From Eubacterium sp. AF22-8LB (lineage in GTDB: Bacteria > Bacillota_I > Bacilli_A > Erysipelotrichales > Erysipelotrichaceae), in NCBI RefSeq assembly GCF_003458715.1, contig NZ_QRVI01000013.1, positions 1,042-65,041 of the forward strand: a stretch of 64,000 nucleotides of DNA, given 5' to 3'. This document shows, piece by piece, positions 58,203-64,000 of this stretch; position 1 is the first letter of the stretch; each line of letters begins with the position of its first letter. The notes beneath the pieces were generated by a model. That model saw only the letters and a list, made by a program, of their open reading frames with translations, made no database searches and was not told the DNA's origin. The position numbers and the translations under genes were made by a program.

Positions 58203-59618
58203 ATGAGTAAAAAGAGTCAAAAATTACTAATCATATTATTATGTGTAGCATGCTTTGGTGCAGGCGTAAGTGTACCTGTTATTTTAAATAAAACGACAGC
58301 AGCAGATGGGAAAGAAAAAGAAAAGTTTGATACCATTTATTCGATTCTAAATTCAGATTGGTATTATTCAAATAAAATCAAAAACTTAGATTCTAAGCTT
58401 ATGGAACAAGCGATTGATGGTATGACAACCTTAGATAAAGATGCACATACAAACTATTTTGACTTAGAACAAGCAAAAGCCTTTTCAAGTAGTCTAGAAG
58501 GAAGTAATGTAGGATTGGGTATTTCCTTTTATTTAAATGAGAAGAATCATTTTGTAGTATCAAATGTATATGTGAATTCAACGGCTGATAAAAAAGGATT
58601 AAAACCAAATGATGAGATTGTATCATTGGATGATTTAGAATGTAGTAAAAATGATTCGGATATCATTATTAAATATATTAAGGCTCATGAAGGCAAGAGT
58701 ATAAAGATAAAATATTTGCGTGAGGGTAAGGAATATACGACAAACTTGATTCCGGGCGTTTTTGATACAACTGTAATCTGTAATATATATGATGGTTATG
58801 GTGAAATTATTTTATCTAGCTTCTCAGAGAATAGTGGAAAAGATTTTTCAAAAGCAATGACTCGATTACAGGAATCCGGCATCAAAAAGCTAGTGTTGGA
58901 TTTACGTAATAATGGCGGTGGATATTTGAATGCGGCATTAGAGATTTCAAGTTCTTTGATTCCTGAAAAATCAGTTGTGTTCAAGGAAAAAGATAAATCT
59001 GGTAAGTTCACAAAACAAATGACAAAGAATGAATTCAATCAGGTCAAGATGGATAAAATTGTTGTTCTACAAAATGAAAATACGGCAAGTGCATCTGAAG
59101 TTTTGATTGGTGCATTAAAAGATAATTTAGGTAAAAAGGTGACAACCGTTGGAACAACATCGTATGGTAAAGGAACGGAGCAGGTCACAGTGCCTTTTTC
59201 AGATGGAACAAGTTTTAAATATACAGTGGCCCAGTGGTATACACCAAATGGTACAAGCATCAACAAGAAGGGCTTTAAACCAGATGTTGAAGTAGAGTTA
59301 CCTGAAGCAAAGACAACATCATATTATAAGTTCAATAAAAAAGATGTCATCAAAAAAGATAGTGTGGATACGAATGCCAAACCTCTACAAATATATTTGA
59401 AGTATTTAGGGTATAGTGTAGATCGAACAGATTCATATTTTTCAAATACAAGCTCAGAAGGCTTGGCTAATTTCCAACAGGAAAATGGTTTAGATGCAAC
59501 GGGAGATTGTAATAAAAAAACATGGGATCTATTGGTTGAAAAAGTATTATTAAAGATGAATGAAACACCAAGTGATGATACGCAAAGACAAAGTGCAATT
59601 GAAGAGGTAGAAAAGTAG
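58203..59618 (+). CDS. S41 family C-terminal processing peptidase (CtpA/CtpB-like)
   Basis: This 471-residue protein has an N-terminal membrane anchor (LLIILLCVACFGAGVSVPVIL), a PDZ domain at about 95-175 (GLGISFYLNEKNHFVVSNV; LKPNDEIVSLDD) and an S41 protease core with catalytic Ser in NTASASEVLIGAL and Lys in TSYGKGTEQ. A C-terminal peptidoglycan-binding-like domain (LQIYLKYLGY; LANFQQENGLDATGDCNKKTW) follows. Such enzymes cleave membrane or wall proteins at the cell surface. It follows the division operon after a terminator, and a wall-related role fits. Confidence 0.95.
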   Translation: MSKKSQKLLIILLCVACFGAGVSVPVILNKTTAADGKEKEKFDTIYSILNSDWYYSNKIKNLDSKLMEQAIDGMTTLDKDAHTNYFDLEQAKAFSSSLEGSNVGLGISFYLNEKNHFVVSNVYVNSTADKKGLKPNDEIVSLDDLECSKNDSDIIIKYIKAHEGKSIKIKYLREGKEYTTNLIPGVFDTTVICNIYDGYGEIILSSFSENSGKDFSKAMTRLQESGIKKLVLDLRNNGGGYLNAALEISSSLIPEKSVVFKEKDKSGKFTKQMTKNEFNQVKMDKIVVLQNENTASASEVLIGALKDNLGKKVTTVGTTSYGKGTEQVTVPFSDGTSFKYTVAQWYTPNGTSINKKGFKPDVEVELPEAKTTSYYKFNKKDVIKKDSVDTNAKPLQIYLKYLGYSVDRTDSYFSNTSSEGLANFQQENGLDATGDCNKKTWDLLVEKVLLKMNETPSDDTQRQSAIEEVEK

Positions 59619-59637
59619 GTTTAAACCTACTTTTCTT
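59611..59637 (+). terminator. Intrinsic terminator after S41 protease
   Basis: AAAAGTAGGTTT pairs with AAACCTACTTTT, followed by CTTG. The stop codon is within the stem. Confidence 0.82.
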
Positions 59638-59667
59638 GTGTATAATTAAGTAGAAGGATGTGAACTT

Positions 59668-61641
59668 ATGAAAGATCAGTTTGAATTAGTATCCGAATAT
59701 AAGCCAAGTGGAGATCAGCCAGAAGCTATCAAAGAATTGGTTTCTGGTTTAGAGGAAGATAAAAAGTTTCAAGTTTTACTTGGGGCTACTGGAACCGGAA
59801 AGACATTTACGATATCGAATGTGATTGCCCAAGTGAATCGGCCCACGTTAGTGTTTGCGCATAATAAAACGTTGGCAGGACAATTATATTCTGAATTTAA
59901 AGAATTTTTTCCACATAATCGTGTGGAGTATTTTGTGTCTTATTTTGACTATTATCAGCCAGAAGCGTATTTACCTAAAACCGATACATATATTGATAAA
60001 AATACGAAAACAAATGAAGAATTGGATATGCTTCGAATGGCAGCTGTAAATAGTGTGCTCGAACGAAGAGATACAATTATTGTGGCGAGTGTTGCCTCTA
60101 TTTATGGAGCAAGTAATCCAGAACAATATCGCCATATGATTTTTACTTTAAGAACAGGTCAAATAATTGAACGCAATGAATTGATGCTTGCCTTAGTCCA
60201 TCAACAATATAAGCGTAATGATACAGATCCATTAAGAGGAACTTTTAGAGTGCGTGGAGATGTGATTGAGATTACGCCAGGTCATACAGATCGTTATTTG
60301 ATTCGTATTGAAATGTTTGATGATGAAGTTGAAAGAATATGTGAAGTAGATCCTGTAACAGGCCATGTCAATCAATCCTACCAGCTATATATTATTTATC
60401 CAGCTAATGGTTATGCCACGAGTATGGATATAATTAATCATGCGGCTGATACCATTCAGGAAGAGTTGGATGAAAGATTAGCTTATTTTGATGAACAAGG
60501 TAAACCTCTAGAAAAAGAGCGTTTGGAGCAAAGATGTCGTTATGATATTGAGGCACTAAGAGAATTTGGTGTATGTCCAGGCATTGAAAACTATTCAAGA
60601 CATATTGATGGAAGAAAGCCAGGTGAAAGACCATACACATTATTTGATTATTTTCCAGATGATTTCTTGTTAGTGGTGGATGAAAGCCATGTATCCTTAC
60701 CACAGATTCGAGGTATGTATAATGGAGACCGTGCTAGAAAACAAGTTCTGGTTGATTATGGCTTTAGATTACCAAGCGCCTTAGATAATCGTCCTTTGCG
60801 ATTTAATGAATTTGAAGGTTTGATAAAAAATGCCATTTTTGTATCCGCAACACCAGGTGATTATGAACTGGATAAGACTCATGGTGAAATTGTAGAACAG
60901 ATCATACGTCCAACGGGTCTTTTAGATCCGGAAGTGGAAGTACGTCCGATTGAAGGTCAGATTGATGATTTGGTGGACGAAATTAAAGAGCGAATTGAAA
61001 AACATGAAAGAACATTGATTACGACTCTGACTGTGCGTATGGCAGAGGATTTAACTTCGTATTTGAAGAATATGGATTTAAAGGTAGCTTGGCTTCACCA
61101 TGAAGTTACAACAATCGAGCGTACAGAAATTATTCATGATTTGCGTCAAGGAAAATATGATGTTCTTGTGGGTATCAACTTATTAAGAGAAGGATTAGAT
61201 ATTCCGGAAGTCAGCTTGATTGCGATATTAGATGCCGATAAAGAAGGTTTCTTAAGATCACGTCGATCTTTAATTCAGATTATTGGGCGTGCTGCTCGTA
61301 ATGCACAAGGTAAAGTTATTATGTATGCAGATAAGATTACCGAAAGTATGCAGGAAGCAATGGATGAAACCGCAAGGCGTAGAGCTATTCAGATGGAATA
61401 TAATGAGAAGCATGGTATTGTACCAAAAACAATTATTAAGCCAATTCATGATGTGGTTCGTTCAAAAGAAACAAAGGAAATGGCAGCTAAATATTTAAAG
61501 AAGAAAAAGTTGCCGGTAAAACAGAAGGAAAAGATGATTAAAGAACTCGAGCAGGAAATGAAAGAGGCAGCTCGTACATTGGATTTCGAAAGAGCGGCTC
61601 AATTGCGAGATATTTTATTTGAAATGAAGGGTGAGAAATAA
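59668..61641 (+). CDS. uvrB: Excinuclease ABC subunit UvrB
   Basis: This 657-residue DNA damage-recognition helicase of nucleotide excision repair has Walker A GATGTGKT near 38-45, the beta-hairpin block SYFDYYQPEAYLP near 90, and Walker B LLVVDESHVSLPQ near 335. It also has helicase motif IGRAARNAQGKV near 540 and a C-terminal UVR domain (MKEAARTLDFERAAQLRD) that contacts UvrC. Length is standard. TATAAT at 59641-59646 and AGAAGGATG precede the start. uvrA is not in the window. Confidence 0.98.
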   Translation: MKDQFELVSEYKPSGDQPEAIKELVSGLEEDKKFQVLLGATGTGKTFTISNVIAQVNRPTLVFAHNKTLAGQLYSEFKEFFPHNRVEYFVSYFDYYQPEAYLPKTDTYIDKNTKTNEELDMLRMAAVNSVLERRDTIIVASVASIYGASNPEQYRHMIFTLRTGQIIERNELMLALVHQQYKRNDTDPLRGTFRVRGDVIEITPGHTDRYLIRIEMFDDEVERICEVDPVTGHVNQSYQLYIIYPANGYATSMDIINHAADTIQEELDERLAYFDEQGKPLEKERLEQRCRYDIEALREFGVCPGIENYSRHIDGRKPGERPYTLFDYFPDDFLLVVDESHVSLPQIRGMYNGDRARKQVLVDYGFRLPSALDNRPLRFNEFEGLIKNAIFVSATPGDYELDKTHGEIVEQIIRPTGLLDPEVEVRPIEGQIDDLVDEIKERIEKHERTLITTLTVRMAEDLTSYLKNMDLKVAWLHHEVTTIERTEIIHDLRQGKYDVLVGINLLREGLDIPEVSLIAILDADKEGFLRSRRSLIQIIGRAARNAQGKVIMYADKITESMQEAMDETARRRAIQMEYNEKHGIVPKTIIKPIHDVVRSKETKEMAAKYLKKKKLPVKQKEKMIKELEQEMKEAARTLDFERAAQLRDILFEMKGEK

Positions 61642-61642
61642 C

Positions 61643-62581
61643 GTGATTCAAAGAAAGAATGGAATTGTTGTAGTAGGAGCAATTTTTGTGGATATAAAAG
61701 GGTTTCCGCAAAATACATATATTCCGGATGGCAGAAATGCGGGATATATTGAGTATATTCATGGTGGTGTAGCACGAAATGTTGTAGAAGATATTGCGAA
61801 TTTAGGGTTAAATTCTACTTTTGTTGGTATTGTTGATAATATGGCATTAGGAAAAGATGTTAAACAACATTTGCGGAATCGAAATGTAAATACAGATTAT
61901 ATGAAATCTATTGAAAATGGCATGGGTACATGGCTAGCTGTTTTTGATCATAATGGTGAATTGGCTGGATCCGTATCTCAACGTCCTGATTTGATGCCTA
62001 TTTATTCGATTTTAGAAGAATCTGGAGATACGATTATTGAAAACTGTGATTCTGTAGTGGCTGAAATAGATATGGATGAGAAAATCGTTGATAAGATTGT
62101 AGATTTATGTAGAAAATATAATAAAAAATTATTTGGTGTAGTCAGCAATATGAATATTGCGATTGAAAGAAAAGATCTTTTGAAGCAATTTGATTGTTTG
62201 ATCTGTAATCAATTGGAATCGAGTATTCTTTTTTCAAGGGATTATGGTGAAATATCTGTAGAAGAATTAAGTTATACATTACTTGAAGAACTACAAAAAG
62301 CGGAATTTAACTCATTGATTGTGACGCTTGGAGAAGCGGGTTCTTTATATGTGAAAAACAATGGGGAATGTGGTTTTTGTCAAGCTCGTAAAATAGAAGT
62401 AAAAGATACAACAGGTGCAGGAGATGCATTTTGTGCTGGCGCAAGTGCAGGACTTACCTATGGCAAAAGTATGTTAGAGGCTATGGAGCTCGGTAGCTAT
62501 TTAGCTAGTTGTGTAATAGCTTCACTTGAAAATGTATGTCCTTGTTTTATGCCAGAAGAATTTGACATTGTGAAAAAATAA
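61643..62581 (+). CDS. PfkB family kinase (pseudouridine/ribokinase-like)
   Basis: Starting at a GTG at 61643, one base after the uvrB stop and with AAGGGTGAG upstream, the protein has 312 residues. PfkB motifs are HGGVARNVVEDIANLG near 45 and DTTGAGDAFCAGASAG near 255, with catalytic Asp in GAGDA. The GGVARN variant is characteristic of pseudouridine kinases (PsuK) and some nucleoside kinases, so a nucleoside substrate is more likely than fructose-6-phosphate. No psuG glycosidase is in the window. The start overlap implies co-transcription with uvrB. Confidence 0.87.
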   Translation: MIQRKNGIVVVGAIFVDIKGFPQNTYIPDGRNAGYIEYIHGGVARNVVEDIANLGLNSTFVGIVDNMALGKDVKQHLRNRNVNTDYMKSIENGMGTWLAVFDHNGELAGSVSQRPDLMPIYSILEESGDTIIENCDSVVAEIDMDEKIVDKIVDLCRKYNKKLFGVVSNMNIAIERKDLLKQFDCLICNQLESSILFSRDYGEISVEELSYTLLEELQKAEFNSLIVTLGEAGSLYVKNNGECGFCQARKIEVKDTTGAGDAFCAGASAGLTYGKSMLEAMELGSYLASCVIASLENVCPCFMPEEFDIVKK

Positions 62582-62590
62582 ACAAATGTA

Positions 62591-62619
62591 TTGCACATGC
62601 CATTTCATTGTGCTATATT
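62591..62619 (+). promoter_or_regulatory. Promoter of the FMN riboswitch/ribU unit
   Basis: TTGCAC (62591-62596), 17 bp, TATATT (62614-62619) with TGC just before the -10. Confidence 0.8.
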
Positions 62620-62639
62620 ATTCACGAACATAAATTCAA

Positions 62640-62756
62640 AGAGTTCTTCGGGGCAGGGTGTAATTCCCTACCGGCGGTAAAAGTCCGCGACCCACGTAAG
62701 CGGCTGACTTGGTGCAATTCCAAGACCGACAGTATAGTCTGGATGGTAGAAGACGC
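62640..62756 (+). promoter_or_regulatory. FMN riboswitch (RFN element)
   Basis: The conserved RFN order is present: TTCGGGGCAGGGTG-AATTCCC, ACCGGCGGT, AGTCCGCGACCC, GCGGCTGAC-TGGTG-AATTCCA, ACCGACAGT and GTCTGGATGG-AGAAGA. The outer stem is closed by TCTTC and GAAGA. A strong terminator lies 25 bp downstream, so FMN binding should reduce read-through into ribU. Confidence 0.97.
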
Positions 62757-62779
62757 AAAAGTATTTTTTGTATTTTTAT

Positions 62780-62816
62780 AACCCCCAAGAATATTCTTTC
62801 TTGGGGGTTTCCTTTT
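62780..62816 (+). terminator. Terminator platform of the FMN riboswitch
   Basis: AACCCCCAAGA pairs with TCTTGGGGGTT around a short loop, followed by TCCTTTT. Confidence 0.88.
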
Positions 62817-62850
62817 GGAAGAGCTTTTTTGAATCAAAAGGAGGAGAATT

Positions 62851-63468
62851 ATGAAAAAATGGAATGTTCAAACAATTGTATTAACTGCAATGCTTGCAGG
62901 ACTTGCAGGAGCATTGATGTCATTGGAGTTTTCATTACCAATGATGCCACCATTCTACAAGATTGATTTTAGTGATGTACCTAGCGTCATCGCCTTGTTT
63001 AGTGTTGGACCTGTATCAGCTGCTTTAGTTGAAATTATTAAACTTATTGTAAAAGTAGTTACAGTAGGAACGAATACGGCTTATGTTGGTGAACTCGCAA
63101 ATCTTTTAGGTGTTGCATTATTTGTATTACCAACTTGGTTTGTGTATAAAAAAATGCATAAGACAAGAAAAGCAGTCATTGTTTCATTGCTAGTTGGAAT
63201 GGTTGTTCGAACTGCATTTGCATGCTTCTGTAATGCATGTATTACTTTGCCACTATATGCCAAGGCAATGGGCATGCCATTAGATTCTGTGGTACAAATG
63301 GTAGGTTCAGTGAATCCAAGCATTAAAGATTTAACTTCATTTATTGCACTTGCGACTATTCCGTTTAACTTGATTAAGATTGCGGCAAACTATCTTATCG
63401 GCTATTTCTTAATGGAACGTTTAGCATCTGTACGTCCAAGCTTCAAATTTATCTACGAGGCTAAATAA
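62851..63468 (+). CDS. ribU: Riboflavin ECF transporter substrate-binding component RibU
   Basis: This 205-residue integral membrane S-component has about six helices. The N-terminal part (TAMLAGLAGALMSLEFSLPMMPPFYKIDFSDVPSVIA, read across residues 13-49) is the RibU signature, with KIDFSDVP lining the riboflavin pocket. It imports riboflavin using the shared EcfAA'T energising module, encoded elsewhere. FMN riboswitch control confirms the assignment. AAAAGGAGGAG precedes the ATG. A creatininase-family gene starts 2 nt after the stop. Confidence 0.96.
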   Translation: MKKWNVQTIVLTAMLAGLAGALMSLEFSLPMMPPFYKIDFSDVPSVIALFSVGPVSAALVEIIKLIVKVVTVGTNTAYVGELANLLGVALFVLPTWFVYKKMHKTRKAVIVSLLVGMVVRTAFACFCNACITLPLYAKAMGMPLDSVVQMVGSVNPSIKDLTSFIALATIPFNLIKIAANYLIGYFLMERLASVRPSFKFIYEAK

Positions 63469-63470
63469 AT

Positions 63471-64000
63471 ATGATTCTAAAATATCAAGAATTAACACGA
63501 TTTGAAATGGAACAAATAGATCGTGAGAATACGATTGTTCTTGTTCCATTAGGCGCTTTAGAACAACATGGAAACCAAGCCCCATTAGGAACGGATACAT
63601 TAATTGCAGGGGCCATGTGTGATTATGTAAAAAAAGAATTAGAAAATGAAGATATTGATTTATTGTTGTTTCCTGTCATTCCGGTTGGATTGAGTACGGA
63701 ACATAAAGATTTTTGCGGCTCTATTACCTTTAAGCCAATGACGTATTATCATATGTTGTATGATATTTGTGAAAGCTTAGCACGACATGGGTTTAAGAAA
63801 ATTGTTTTACTTGTTTGCCATGGAGGTAATGCACCTGTCGCAAATTTGATTTCTAGAGAAGTAAGAAGTGATTTTAAAGTGTATCCTTTTGTTTTAAATT
63901 CGGGTGCCTTTGATCATCCGGATGTAAAGGCAACAATTTCAAAGGGAAATACTTTTGATTTTCATGGTGGTGAAATGGAAACATCTATGGTTATGGCAAT
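63471..64000 (+). CDS. Creatininase family amidohydrolase (partial, 3' end off window)
   Basis: The open frame from the ATG at 63471 (MILKYQELTRFEMEQIDRENTIVLVPLGAL) is cut by the window end after about 176 codons. Metal-binding blocks of the creatininase family are visible: ALEQHGNQAPLGTDT (Glu, His, Asp ligands), LVCHGGNAPV, and FHGGEMETSM (Glu ligand). Relatives include creatininase and the FAPy deformylase ArfB of archaeal riboflavin biosynthesis. The position directly behind ribU on the FMN-riboswitch transcript makes a flavin-linked amidohydrolase attractive but unproven. Confidence 0.88.
   Translation, partial: MILKYQELTRFEMEQIDRENTIVLVPLGALEQHGNQAPLGTDTLIAGAMCDYVKKELENEDIDLLLFPVIPVGLSTEHKDFCGSITFKPMTYYHMLYDICESLARHGFKKIVLLVCHGGNAPVANLISREVRSDFKVYPFVLNSGAFDHPDVKATISKGNTFDFHGGEMETSMVMA

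Noticed and set aside
62709..62966. Open frames on both strands across the FMN riboswitch
   Set aside because: They run through the structured RNA and terminator and conflict with ribU.

Overview
The window is a low-GC (roughly one third G+C by eye) Bacillota chromosome segment. Several features point to a strictly anaerobic Erysipelotrichia-like gut or oral organism: [FeFe]-hydrogenase maturases, rubrerythrin and ferritin, de novo NAD synthesis under a NiaR-type repressor, T-box leaders, fluoride and FMN riboswitches, and an FtsEX/PcsB-type wall-hydrolase locus. The taxonomic level is an inference from style and gene content. There is no rRNA.

Layout. 1-837: one end of an IS66-family element (tnpB cut by the window edge, tnpA, and a GTAAGCG-type end). 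940-2686 (-): a P1-family peptidase and a nitrilase-family amidase. 2798-6489: hypB, a multidomain FAD/FeS oxidoreductase, and hypA. 6584-7495: an Rpn/YhgA-type PD-(D/E)XK protein. 7504-10053: a T-box-controlled amino-acid ABC transporter. 10116-14217: an M3 peptidase, an unknown protein and a membrane GGDEF protein (-). 14291-19206: the [FeFe]-hydrogenase maturation operon (TM1266-like protein, hydE, hydG, hydF) plus an M55 peptidase, preceded by a Rex-like palindrome and an intrinsic terminator. 19283-19935: a decayed Rpn-type gene. 19921-21248: a fluoride riboswitch and a cation/proton antiporter gene interrupted at a dnaX-like A_AAA_AAG heptamer. 21252-23217 (-): coaX and coaBC. 23392-28629: glycerate kinase, a thioredoxin-like lipoprotein, asparaginase, a pyrophosphatase-like protein, rubrerythrin, a flavodoxin-like protein and ferritin. 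28701-32340: nadA-nadB-nadC-niaR with its probable operator. 32373-35827: a CPBP protease, a DUF2130 protein (-), tRNA-Ile and tRNA-Ala, and ogt.

36044-50906 is the accessory part of the window. It starts with a WYL regulator and two tandem paralogues of unknown function behind a structured leader, then a lipoprotein, a membrane protein and an XRE regulator. A long, tightly packed cluster follows (41128-50906). It holds five calcineurin-like phosphoesterases, a PARG-like macrodomain protein, an HD-domain protein, three members of an unrecognised family sharing a C-terminal domain, and several orphan proteins. Its downstream end is decaying: one phosphoesterase is frameshifted and has lost a metal-ligand Asp, and one family member is broken twice. 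This cluster is the best candidate for an undescribed system. I infer a role in nucleotide, RNA-end or ADP-ribose chemistry, but nothing here proves it.

51545-64000 returns to core functions: a second T-box (candidate Thr specifier) with a YkvI-type transporter and an iron-type alcohol dehydrogenase; ftsX-pcsB-ftsE-ftsX with two different ftsX genes; a C-terminal processing protease; uvrB; a PfkB sugar/nucleoside kinase; an FMN riboswitch with ribU; and a creatininase-family gene cut by the window edge.
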